A stretch of DNA of 15,814 bases, from contig LT636105.1 of NCBI GenBank assembly GCA_900128565.1, positions 1-15,814 of the forward strand, written 5' to 3'. How positions within the stretch are numbered: position 1 is the stretch's first letter; every line of letters starts with the position of its first letter. The translations under genes and the position numbers were made by a program. Source of the stretch: Stramenopiles sp. TOSAG23-6. Taxonomy: Eukaryota; Sar. Below, piece after piece: positions 7,587-15,713 of this stretch. The notes under the pieces were generated by a model. It was not told where the DNA came from. It ran no database searches and saw only the letters and a list, made by a program, of their open reading frames with translations.

Positions 7587-9182
7587 ATGACTGAGACATT
7601 AGTACCTGATAGCTTTCTCGATGACCTTGATGATCTCGACGATGTCGAAGATTCCAATGATATTATTCAGTCGGGTAAAAATGGTGTAGAGGGCGATATA
7701 AACCCATCGGAAAATGATATAAAATTATTGAATGGAAAAGATAGTACGCATAGCAACGCGAATAGGGGTGTAGGTAGTAATTCATTAAAAATACCTTCTC
7801 CGGTAAAGTTTCAAAATGTAGCTAAACTAAGAAGTACTCTACGATATAAAAACCATATGTCGGCTATAAGGGCGTCATTAGAATGTCCCACAAAACCGTC
7901 AATTACAGAAGCAGATAGTGACTACGATCTTGTAATGAGTTCCAATGAGCTTTTGCACGAAATGTCGACTGAAATTTCAAACGTCAGGGTTATTTTAAGC
8001 AAACTATATTTGAAAAAGTTTCCAGAATTGGATAACCTTGTCAAAGACTCTGTGGTGTATGCTAGCGTAATAAAATGTATTGGGAAGGAAAAAGATATTA
8101 CTGCAATTGATTTAGGGAATATTTTACCAAACGCCTTGTGTATGGTTGTTACTGTTACTGCTTCGACTACCGTCGGTACGGATTTAACTGAGAATGAAAT
8201 TGCAGAGGCTTTGTTTGCAGCGGATGAATTACTTGGAATTTCTTCTGATAGAAAAATAATTGTAGATTTTATTGAAAGTAGAATGTGTGCTTTAGCTCCA
8301 AATACATCTGCATTAGTTGGAACAACAATAGCCGCTCGACTTGTATCACATACTGGCGGTCTGCTAGCTTTAGCTCGCATTCCTTCGTGCAATATTCAAG
8401 TGGTTGGTAAAAAAGTAAAAGCGGCAATGGGTTTTGGTGTTGCTGCAACTCAACCAAACGTTGGAATTATTTTTGACGCAAGTTTAGTTCAATCTGCACC
8501 GTCATTTCTTCAAATAAGAGCTTTACGTGCTGTGTCAGCAAAGACTGCTTTGTGTGTCCGTGCGGATTGTGCTGGATCAAGTAATTGTAGTACAGCAGAA
8601 GGGTCAAGAGGTGATATGGGAAGACGTTTCAAGCGAGAACTTGAAGCTAAAATTTTAAAATGGCAGGAGCCACCGAAAGGTAAAGCTCTACAAGCTTTGA
8701 AGGTACCTGGTTCACGACCACCTAGAAAGCGTGGAGGACGCGCACAACGTGCTAGAAAAGAAAAATTTGCAATGACAGAAGTGAGAAAAGCTCAAAATAA
8801 AATTTCCTTTGGTGATTTTAGGGACGAATATGGAGATAATGCCATGGGGTTAAGCAAAGGAGTTCTCGGGAAGGGTGGGATTGTTGGACAACTTCGTGCG
8901 CAGCGAGAAAAGAAACAAAAGTGGATTGATAAAAAAAAACAGAAAGGAAAGGGTAAGTCACACATACAACAACAACGTATATTAAGGAAGATGAACGCTG
9001 GATCCAGTGGTGTGACTTCTGGCCTGGCATCCTCTTTAGTATTTACTCCAGTTCAAGGCATGGAATTAGTTAATCCGGAGTTACAAAAAAAGAAATTGGA
9101 AGTTTTAAGTAATTCATATTTTTCTGAGGATGCATCTTTTCAGAAAGTGAATCATGTAAATAAGAAAAGAAAAATAAATTGA
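7587..9182 (+). CDS. PRPF31: U4/U6-associated splicing factor PRP31 (PRPF31)
   Basis: Single exon, 531 residues (human PRPF31 is 499). PRP31 binds the U4 5' stem-loop with the 15.5K/Snu13 protein and tethers U5 to U4/U6 in the tri-snRNP. An acidic N-terminus (SFLDDLDDLDDVED) leads into the NOSIC/coiled-coil region (about 120-200). Then comes the Nop domain, with SRMCALAPNTSALVG, GGLLALARIPSCNIQVVG and GIIFDASLVQSAP, all closely matching the human protein. The C-terminal PRP31 region has KWQEPPKGKA, the basic RPPRKRGGRAQRARKEK and KISFGDFRDEYG. A Lys-rich tail (KKRKIN) suits nuclear import. The ATG at 7587 follows an A-rich leader and precedes the expected acidic start. No intron interrupts it, in contrast to the introner-bearing genes on the left. 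It converges with PEX14 (114 bp between stops). Confidence 0.96.
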   Translation: MTETLVPDSFLDDLDDLDDVEDSNDIIQSGKNGVEGDINPSENDIKLLNGKDSTHSNANRGVGSNSLKIPSPVKFQNVAKLRSTLRYKNHMSAIRASLECPTKPSITEADSDYDLVMSSNELLHEMSTEISNVRVILSKLYLKKFPELDNLVKDSVVYASVIKCIGKEKDITAIDLGNILPNALCMVVTVTASTTVGTDLTENEIAEALFAADELLGISSDRKIIVDFIESRMCALAPNTSALVGTTIAARLVSHTGGLLALARIPSCNIQVVGKKVKAAMGFGVAATQPNVGIIFDASLVQSAPSFLQIRALRAVSAKTALCVRADCAGSSNCSTAEGSRGDMGRRFKRELEAKILKWQEPPKGKALQALKVPGSRPPRKRGGRAQRARKEKFAMTEVRKAQNKISFGDFRDEYGDNAMGLSKGVLGKGGIVGQLRAQREKKQKWIDKKKQKGKGKSHIQQQRILRKMNAGSSGVTSGLASSLVFTPVQGMELVNPELQKKKLEVLSNSYFSEDASFQKVNHVNKKRKIN

Positions 9183-9296
9183 TAAAAAGAATATCTAATA
9201 TAAAACATTGAAATTTATTGAATGTATTGATACTACTTATATCCAAATACATACTTCTTTTTTTAAGTCTATTGTATACATTTTATATCCAAATAC

Positions 9297-11483
9297 TTAT
9301 AATAATTTTGCAAGTGCAGGTGAAGACGCAGAAATACGATTTTCTATATGCCGAATTCCTGGTAATTCTTTACCTTCTTCTACCATTCTACAAACGTCTT
9401 CCATTGTAGCTTCTTCCATCGTAGCTTCAATAACTGTAGAACTTAAAGATATATTAGAATCATCTTTTGTCAAAATACTTAACAAATCTGATTTATCATT
9501 TGAGATATTTTGATTTGGTTTTGATAGTATCATATCATTTTGTACATCATTTTGTGTAGTATGTTTATCATTTCTAGAAGGTGAAAATTGTGCGCTTTTT
9601 TGTCCAGGGGATGAGATTGAATGTTTAGTAGTATTGCCATTTTCTTGAGGTGTGGGGGTGATACTTGGCAAATTCGAAATTGTATCCGTGCCTAAATTCG
9701 TACCTAATGAATTTCGAATTTGGTTAGAGGATACAGTTGTCTCTCTACTGTTTTCCAATTTGTTTTGTTGTTCTTGAGTATTTAATTTAGGATCCAATGT
9801 AGTCATTTTTATATAATCATTTCCAGAGTTTTCACTTTTATTCATTTTATCAGACAATGACGTAACTGTTTTAAGTAAATCAACAGCTACTCTTAATATT
9901 GGTAAAAACTTTTCACAATCAGAATTATGCGACCATTTCCATTCAAATGTGATACCTGTTAGTGATCGATGAAAACCGACAGATTCAAGAAAATCTTCAT
10001 GACCGTGTAACGGTGCTATTTTTTGTTTATAAAATTCATTAGTTGTATGTAATTTTTGATATCTAGGAACATCACTATGTAATATGACTTTATTCAAAAC
10101 CATAATGAGCATATCTTTGGCTGGATTGATCAAAGTTGATGAATTGTTCTTTCGTATTCTATCCAAAGTTTCAGTCATACGAATAAGCTCAGCTTTTACA
10201 TCAGGAGAAACACTATGAGTTTTCATTAAAACATCAATACTTCTTGTGGGCTGCGTAGATAATATTGAAGATGATTTTACTTTTGATTCCTCATTTGACA
10301 CTGCGGAAACTAAATCTTTATTAACAATATTTGCATGACAAGGCACATTCATATTTTCGTTTGAGTCTGTCTGAATCTGTATACTTCCGTCACTTCCACC
10401 ATCAGTGGTTGTAGAGATTTGTTCCTCAATATTTTCTGAATTATTTTTCACTCCAATGAAATCATTTGAACTTTGTGTCATTATACTATTCGTTATTTTA
10501 TGTATCATTGTTTTTATAGTTTTCATATCAGTTTCCGATACTACACTTGAAGAACCTTCATCGATATTTCGTGTTTTGTAGATCAATAGCAGTAATGCTT
10601 TTAGCGCATTTATTTCAGATTTCACATTACTCACTTTTAAATTTGTTGATTTCATAGATTGTAATTGCTCCAGATATTCAATCTGTTTCCTCTGTAACAT
10701 TTTAATTTCCTTTGATAACTCACTGATTTCAGTCACCTGGCGTTCGTTAGCTCTTTGAAGGACTTCTACTGACTGCCGTAGAGCTTTGACTTCAAGAGAG
10801 GGACCACGGCGACGACGTTCATAACTTTCTTGCTCCCAACGATTTCGTTCTCGGTTTCTTTCTTCACGCAATTCATCTCTATTCGACATATTTTCAGATG
10901 CAAGTAATCTAGCTTGTTTTAGCTGTATTTCCCAAGGTGAAGTAGTTGACTTTGTTTCCGACACATTATTATCAGCTGAAGTAGAAGTATTGTCAAGAGT
11001 GGAGGGACTTGAAATTGTCGAATCTACCACAGATGGTGGTCTATCGCGATCTTTATATGTTGAAGCTAAATCATCGTATGCCATCTTTGCTACTGTACCA
11101 AGGGTAAATAGGGTACCGGCGCCTATAAGTGTACTAGCCCATCTGCTCAAGAAACCACCACTTGAAGAAACTCTCCTGTTATCAACAGTTCGATTTTGCA
11201 CGTGTTGTTCGGGAGAAGTTTCTGAAAGGACACGATTGGAACGCTTCTGAGATTCTTCGATTTCAGCATTTGTGAGACCTTTATTACGAAGAAACTCGAT
11301 TCGTTTGGAAACTGGTATGTCCTCTACTGAAGGATGAAGAAGAAAGCCAACACCCGTTGTTACCATTCCCTCACGAATTGGTTTCATATCTACTTTAGGA
11401 CTAGAACCAGTTACATTAGTAACAGATTCTGCAGATGCTACAATTGGGCATGTATCATTTACTTTTGGAGAATCGCCAACCAT
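9297..11483 (-). CDS. PEX14: Peroxisomal import docking protein PEX14 with an apparent PUB domain
   Basis: Single exon, 728 residues, about twice the usual 340-400. The first ATG is at 11483; the frame extends upstream only with a TTG. The PEX14 N-terminal domain (about 38-83, GVGFLLHPSVEDI...RIEFLRNKGLTNAEIEES) keeps the two aromatic residues and the KGLT helix that bind PEX5 and PEX19 WxxxF/Y motifs. A hydrophobic segment (about 118-136, ASTLIGAGTLFTLGTVA) and a charged coiled coil (about 195-285) follow, the standard PEX14 order. The extra C-terminal part contains a PUB-like domain (about 440-527). It has an amphipathic helix, AKDMLIMVLNKVI, PRYQKLHTTNEFY, and HEDFLESVGF, as in PNGase and UBXN6. 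A distal block, MEDVCRMVEEGKELPGIRHI (694-713), resembles the C-terminal PGI motif I recall from fungal PEX14 proteins. PUB domains bind the p97/Cdc48 tail. The gene shares a divergent promoter with ACBP. Confidence 0.9.
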   Translation of the reverse strand: MVGDSPKVNDTCPIVASAESVTNVTGSSPKVDMKPIREGMVTTGVGFLLHPSVEDIPVSKRIEFLRNKGLTNAEIEESQKRSNRVLSETSPEQHVQNRTVDNRRVSSSGGFLSRWASTLIGAGTLFTLGTVAKMAYDDLASTYKDRDRPPSVVDSTISSPSTLDNTSTSADNNVSETKSTTSPWEIQLKQARLLASENMSNRDELREERNRERNRWEQESYERRRRGPSLEVKALRQSVEVLQRANERQVTEISELSKEIKMLQRKQIEYLEQLQSMKSTNLKVSNVKSEINALKALLLLIYKTRNIDEGSSSVVSETDMKTIKTMIHKITNSIMTQSSNDFIGVKNNSENIEEQISTTTDGGSDGSIQIQTDSNENMNVPCHANIVNKDLVSAVSNEESKVKSSSILSTQPTRSIDVLMKTHSVSPDVKAELIRMTETLDRIRKNNSSTLINPAKDMLIMVLNKVILHSDVPRYQKLHTTNEFYKQKIAPLHGHEDFLESVGFHRSLTGITFEWKWSHNSDCEKFLPILRVAVDLLKTVTSLSDKMNKSENSGNDYIKMTTLDPKLNTQEQQNKLENSRETTVSSNQIRNSLGTNLGTDTISNLPSITPTPQENGNTTKHSISSPGQKSAQFSPSRNDKHTTQNDVQNDMILSKPNQNISNDKSDLLSILTKDDSNISLSSTVIEATMEEATMEDVCRMVEEGKELPGIRHIENRISASSPALAKLL

Positions 11484-11810
11484 CTTTCCCAAGTCAAAAA
11501 TGAATTATAATGGCTAAATCTGGATATTTTTTAAAGGTTGTATTTTTACTACGACTAGAACAGAACGCCTGAAATTTTTCACAAAAAAGCTAGCCTAGGG
11601 TTAGGGTTTAGACCACCATTGACTCTCATTTCGTCATGAGTGCGTCATGAGTCATTGAGTCATTATTGACCATCCATTCGCATTGACCACACTCTTTTTC
11701 ACGTCGGAACTGTACGCGAGATATTTTTTTTTATCATGAACACTCTCACAATGTCATAATAATTTTCTCGAGATTAGAGGTTGTCAATTATAAATTACGG
11801 CTAAAGTATA
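11484..11810. promoter_or_regulatory. Divergent promoter region between PEX14 and ACBP
   Basis: The 327-bp region has a telomere-like TAGGGTTAGGGTTTA (11596-11610). A cluster of GTCATGAGT and TGAGTCA words follows (11631-11664), with two exact TGAGTCA copies at 11648-11654 and 11656-11662. TGAGTCA is the palindromic AP-1/Gcn4-type bZIP site. No ORF or RNA gene is seen here. Both flanking genes act in acyl-lipid and peroxisome biology, so joint control is plausible but inferred. Confidence 0.55.
11596..11610 (+). repeat. Telomere-like (telobox-type) motif
   Basis: TAGGGTTAGGGTTTA lies 114 bp from the PEX14 start and about 200 bp from the ACBP start. It reads as AAACCCTAACCCTA on the other strand, resembling the telo-box seen in plant promoters. 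Confidence 0.7.
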
Positions 11811-12110
11811 ATGTCCCGTGAAGGTTTATTTCAAGATGCGGTTGCATTTGTGAAAAGTGGTACCCCAGCGTTGAAGGTATCAACTGCAACACGTCTACAA
11901 TTTTATGCTTTTTTCTCCCAGGCAACAAAGGGTTTCTGTGTAGGACCTTCTCCCTCACGTTTCCAATTTGTGGCACGGCAAAAGTACAATGCCTGGAAGA
12001 AGCTTGGGGAAATGTCTGTGAGCGAGGCAAAACATAGGTATGTAGTTCTGCTGGATACTGTCTGTGTTTCTTGGCAATTGAATACGAAAAAAATAGTGTC
12101 AAGACTATAG
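11811..12110 (+). CDS. Acyl-CoA-binding protein (ACBP)
   Basis: Single exon, 99 residues, the usual size of a stand-alone ACBP (about 85-105). The protein binds long-chain acyl-CoA esters and carries them between synthesis, membranes and beta-oxidation; with no signal or membrane segment it should be cytosolic. The four-helix domain is clear: LFQDAVAFV, then RLQFYAFFSQATKG (27-41, for LKLYGLYKQATVG), then ARQKYNAWKKLGEMSVSEAKHRYVVLLDTV (55-84). The tyrosine of helix 2 (Y32), the lysine of helix 3 (K58) and the late tyrosine (Y77) are kept. The lysine normally found in YKQAT is Ser here (S36). A GTATGT at 12038 looks like a splice donor but lies within conserved sequence, so I keep the uninterrupted frame. 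The gene is divergent from PEX14. Confidence 0.9.
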   Translation: MSREGLFQDAVAFVKSGTPALKVSTATRLQFYAFFSQATKGFCVGPSPSRFQFVARQKYNAWKKLGEMSVSEAKHRYVVLLDTVCVSWQLNTKKIVSRL

Positions 12111-12864
12111 TTGTTTGGATAAAAACGAATCACGCAATGTAGTATGTGTTATATATGACCATCCTCTTTACCCACAAAAAATCTCAGGATATGGTCTCCA
12201 AGTGTTTTATATAATCATTGTTTCTTTTGCTATCTCCATTTTTTTAATCTTTTGATTCTTACATTTAGTTTTCGCTAGCATAGCCATTATGTGGATCGAG
12301 TTATTATCCACTTAAAAATGCACTGGCGATACATTTATTTTGGTCGTGTTCATTTGTTTCACTTTTCTGATTTTCCCATAAATCAGTAAAGTACTGCTGT
12401 TCATGTTTTGGTATAACACTGGACGTGGTGAATGATACGTTAAATACAGAGTAACGCCTTATACTACGGCAATGTTGTTTCTGTCGACCGTATAGTTGTT
12501 CAATGTGCCGTCTGTAGTAAGATTAACTTACGTTAATGAAACTATTGTGGTTGCTTCGTTCAACATAAAAAAACACTTGATCTTATCTGAAAGAAGTATA
12601 AGAAAATTTGAGTGACTGTATTACAGTATATCTTTTTATGAAGTGTATTGTTTTAGTGACTTCTTATTTTGTTTATGTTTTCTTCGTGATCAATCTAAAT
12701 TAACTGAGTCCGGAGACTTCAGAAACCTTCAAGACAATGATGTTATTTTTCTTTTGAGTGAGTTGGTACAGTTAATTGATTGTAATATTGATATCTACAC
12801 AGTTCGATTCTGTGTCACTTATGATTCATATAAAAGGACTTTTAATTTATTTTTCTAATTTAAA
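12111..12864. other. 754-bp convergent intergenic region with no gene found
   Basis: This lies between the stops of ACBP and the WD40 gene, which face each other. It is much longer than the other convergent gaps in the window (46 and 114 bp). I see no ATG-initiated ORF above about 60 residues; the open frame at 12643-12858 starts at GTG. Small hairpins occur: GTGGAT/ATCCAC near 12292-12312 and CTGATTT/AAATCAG at 12367-12386. No tRNA and no convincing snRNA were found. It may hold 3' untranslated sequence or an unrecognised non-coding RNA. Confidence 0.4.
12367..12386. repeat. 7-bp perfect hairpin in the ACBP/WD40 intergenic region
   Basis: CTGATTT and AAATCAG are separated by TCCCAT. It is short and AT-rich, so it may be chance. 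Recorded because this gap is unusually long. Confidence 0.35.
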
Positions 12865-14271
12865 TTAATTGAATTCACCAACATTTCGCTTTCCTTTACT
12901 CTTTCGCCTTTTATCCACTTTTCCCTTTTTAAACCGAGAAATCATCAATCGTTTTTTCATAAATTTAGCTTCCTGCTTATCTTTGAATTTCTTCAATCGT
13001 TTTGCTGCTCCTTCTTCATAAATTCTTTGTTTTATTTTAGTTTTACCATTTTTTGTATTTGTTTGAGTTTCTTCTTTACGTTTACGCTTTTTTGCTGTTT
13101 TCGATTTTTTATTGCTAGATTTGTGCGCTTTTATCCGTTGAGCTTTGCGTAATGAAACATGCTGGATAACACCAACTGTCATACATACGGCACGCATATC
13201 CCCAAGTGTCCCACTTTTTCCCATCGTCGCAACTGCATCTTCCGTTGTTAGTCCTATACCATCATTACTTGCTTTCTCATCAATATTCCAAACTTGTAAA
13301 ACACCATTTGATGAAATAGCCCATAATAATGCAGAAGTGTCATCAAAAGAATTATCTTTTTTATCCTGATTTTTATCATTTAGAATAGTCGGGTTAGAGT
13401 TTTCCCCAACGTAATTTCGAGAAAAACCCAAAGAACGAAGTCTAGTTGGTTGCCCAGATGCCCATGAATGCACAAGTGATGAAGAAGAATCTTCTGTGTC
13501 ATCAGTGTAGTGCCATAAACGAAGAATTTTATCTTCTCCAGCAGTGACTATTTTTTTATCATCTAAAAAAACAAAGTCGTTCGCTCGATACTTATGCTCG
13601 AAAGCACAAATTCTTCCAGTATTACCAGTCTTATATACATATACATTATATAAACCAAGACATGCATAATAATTACCAGATGGAGAGAATCGAACATGAT
13701 GCACTTCTTCATCAGTAGGAACACTTGACAAAAAATTTCCTGTCAATGTAGACATGTTCCAGAGTTTGAGTCGTTTATCTTTTCCAGTACTCAAAAACAA
13801 TTTTCCACTAGGGTGAAAGTCAATAGAAAGTACTCCTTTTTTATGAGCTTTTAATGCTGCAAGACACTCGAAGTCATATACTCTCCATACACATACTAAA
13901 CCGTCTTGAGACCCACTGAGTAAATATCTACCATCTGGAGAAAACTTGAGCGTGGTAATAGCTCCTTCATGTTTACTCAATTGACCTAATTCTCTATATT
14001 GATCCAAATCGAAGAGTTTAATATACTCATCTATACCACCAGTTGCCAAAATGGCTACTCGACCAGTTGTTGACATCGCTAGCGCTTTTACAGTACCATC
14101 ATGGACAGACATAGCACATCGTTTTTTCAGTTCAGTCGCTGTCTCAAGTAGAGGAGTTGAACCATCTTCTGTTACTGCACCACTAGCGTAACCAACAATG
14201 CCACCACTGTAAGTACCCACAAAAGCATGAACTTGCATTTTATCACGTAATACTTTTAAATTAGACTCCAT
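12865..14271 (-). CDS. PAK1IP1: WD40 protein of the PAK1IP1/MAK11 family (60S ribosome biogenesis)
   Basis: Single exon, 468 residues (human PAK1IP1 is 392). Members of this family act in the nucleolus in pre-60S maturation. The N-terminus (HAFVGTYSGGIVGYASG) matches the family's GCYEQxLFGF-type opening. WD repeats run from about residue 57 to 260: HDGTVKALAMS...KLFDLD, HEGAITTLKFSPDGRYLLSGSQDGLVCVWR, HKKGVLSIDFHPSGKLFLSTGKDKRLKLWN, then HHVRFSPSGNYY and ANDFVFLDDKKIVTAGEDKILRLWHY. The middle blocks align very well with PAK1IP1/Mak11. A further WD-like unit (LLWAISSNGVLQVWNID) follows a Ser/Asp-rich insert. The last 90 residues are extremely Lys/Arg-rich, as in the family, suiting nucleolar targeting or rRNA contact. 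The first ATG in frame is at 14271. The gene is divergent from the SET-domain gene, 240 bp away. Confidence 0.92.
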   Translation of the reverse strand: MESNLKVLRDKMQVHAFVGTYSGGIVGYASGAVTEDGSTPLLETATELKKRCAMSVHDGTVKALAMSTTGRVAILATGGIDEYIKLFDLDQYRELGQLSKHEGAITTLKFSPDGRYLLSGSQDGLVCVWRVYDFECLAALKAHKKGVLSIDFHPSGKLFLSTGKDKRLKLWNMSTLTGNFLSSVPTDEEVHHVRFSPSGNYYACLGLYNVYVYKTGNTGRICAFEHKYRANDFVFLDDKKIVTAGEDKILRLWHYTDDTEDSSSSLVHSWASGQPTRLRSLGFSRNYVGENSNPTILNDKNQDKKDNSFDDTSALLWAISSNGVLQVWNIDEKASNDGIGLTTEDAVATMGKSGTLGDMRAVCMTVGVIQHVSLRKAQRIKAHKSSNKKSKTAKKRKRKEETQTNTKNGKTKIKQRIYEEGAAKRLKKFKDKQEAKFMKKRLMISRFKKGKVDKRRKSKGKRNVGEFN

Positions 14272-14511
14272 AATAGATCTATATTGGTGTTGTTATTGGG
14301 ATTACCACAATCTATCAGAAATATATCGCCTAAATTACTATCACCGGCCGAGGGTACTATACTTGATTTCATACTAGAACTCCGCAACTGAGCTGACTTG
14401 ATTTTCATTTCTGTTGTGATTTGATGGCTCTGAAACGAAGGTGTACACTAACTACTAACACTACAGTATTTGTGGTAAATATTACATTCTTTCACTGGGT
14501 ACTTTTTCGTG
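14272..14511. promoter_or_regulatory. Divergent promoter region between the WD40 and SET genes
   Basis: Only 240 bp separate the two start codons. It contains a GC-rich CCGGCCGAGG spot near 14343 and no telomere-like run or TGAGTCA word. No separate gene is visible. Confidence 0.45.
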
Positions 14512-15713
14512 ATGGATTGCTCTGTTACTGACGGATACATATGGCATATTTCTCCACCAACAAAACAAAAAATTCAATCAAAGCTAAAGCAGGAAGAGTA
14601 TAAGGAAAAGGTGAATAATTTACTTGAATGGGCCAAAACAAATGGAGGTGACGTTTCTCGTATTCGTGTTTCTCACATACCTGGTCGAGGACTCGGCGTT
14701 GTAGCAACGTGTGATATTGATATGGGCGAACCAATTCTCAGCATTTCACCCGCAATGCAACTGACAGTATCGTCTGCGTCAAAGTCTCCTCAAGGCCAAA
14801 CATTAATTCAGTACAGCAAACAAAATCAACGGCCTGTCAGTGCACGGTGTTTAATATATGCAACTCTTATAGCTGCGAAATTTGATAGAGCACATCATTG
14901 GCATGAATATGCAACTCTATTACCCCAGAAACATTCTGATCCTTTATGGTGGTCAGATGAAGATTTAAAACTATTGCAGGGAACACAGTTAGCTCATGAT
15001 GTTCCAGTACATTTAACAAAACTAAGATCATTGTATACTGAATATTTCCCAATTATTTCACAAATACACCCATCAATTTTCCAACCCAACCTTTTTACTT
15101 TTCAGAATTTTTTGTGGGCGCGATCCTGCTTAACCTCAAGGTGTTTTCATGAAGATTCTCTTCGTCAGCAATGTGCAACTTTATTAAAAACGACTGTCGA
15201 AGACTCAACTTTATTAAAAACGACTGTCGAAGACTCAACTTTATTAAAAACGACTGTCAAAGACTCAAACATTCTTCAAGATTGTCCCGCTGTAATGTTC
15301 CCTGTACTAGACTTGACGAATCATGATACAACGGCTGTTGTTCGTGTAGGCATGGTTACATCGACCACAAACGTTGGCATTTCGTGTGTTTCTCGAAATA
15401 TCAAAGTTGATGAGGAAATACCAAATAATTACGGTTCTCGCTCTAATTATATACTTCTTCTTAGTTTTGGATTTTGTATGTTAGATAATTCTGCTGATAA
15501 TGTTCCAATGAGAATGGGTGTTCGACCTGGTAGTTTAAGTAATTACAAAAAAAAAATATTAGATATATGCAACTTAGATGTGACAGAGCTCCACTATATT
15601 TCACTGGATAATTTAATGCCTACTCGTCTCTTAGCTTGCATTCGTTTACTGCTAATTGATGAACCTGTGCTTACTGCATTTCACAATGATTCTTTTAATT
15701 CTACGAGTCCCAT
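14512..15713 (+). CDS. SET-domain protein lysine/histidine methyltransferase, SETD3/SETD4/LSMT type (3' partial)
   Basis: Exon 1 encodes 400 residues plus two bases and ends at an intron leaving the window. It looks like a split-SET methyltransferase of the Rubisco LSMT/SETD3/SETD4 class, which transfers methyl from S-adenosylmethionine to lysine (or histidine in actin for SETD3). The GRGLG loop (58-62, PGRGLGVVATCDIDMGEPIL) starts the SET fold. A long insert domain follows (LLPQKHSDPLWWSDEDLKLL, WARSCLTSRCF). LDLTNHD (266-272) is the conserved NH motif of the cofactor site. DEEIPNNYGSRSNYILLLSFGF (about 299-320) carries the catalytic-region tyrosine Y307, with N-Y-G-x-R-S-N as in LSMT/SETD proteins. 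The start of a C-terminal substrate-binding domain (LMPTRLLACIRLLL) is present. A 10-residue repeat (TLLKTTVEDS) occurs three times in the insert before the NH motif. The start codon at 14512 lies 53 codons before the SET motif region. Confidence 0.88.
15178..15267 (+). repeat. 30-bp triple tandem repeat in the SET gene
   Basis: Three 30-bp units encode TLLKTTVEDS, TLLKTTVEDS and TLLKTTVKDS. The first two are identical, and the third differs by one base (GAA to AAA) within the unit. It stays in frame and lies between the insert helices and the NH motif. Confidence 0.95.

Noticed and set aside
7358-7657. 99-codon minus-strand open frame, Lys-rich
   Set aside because: It is a translation of the long pyrimidine tract on the other strand and overlaps the PRP31 start.
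12038-12043. GTATGT in ACBP as a splice donor
   Set aside because: The uninterrupted frame continues through the conserved YVVLLDTV helix and ends at a normal ACBP length. No matching acceptor or introner core follows.
12573-12585. Minus-strand TAAGATCAAGTGT resembling the 5' part of U2 snRNA
   Set aside because: The following branch-recognition GUAGUA is replaced by a T run, and neither stem-loop I nor an Sm site is recognisable around it. A 13-base match is not enough.
12643-12858. 71-codon plus-strand open frame
   Set aside because: It starts with GTG, has no in-frame ATG and no recognisable composition. It is most likely 3' untranslated or intergenic sequence.
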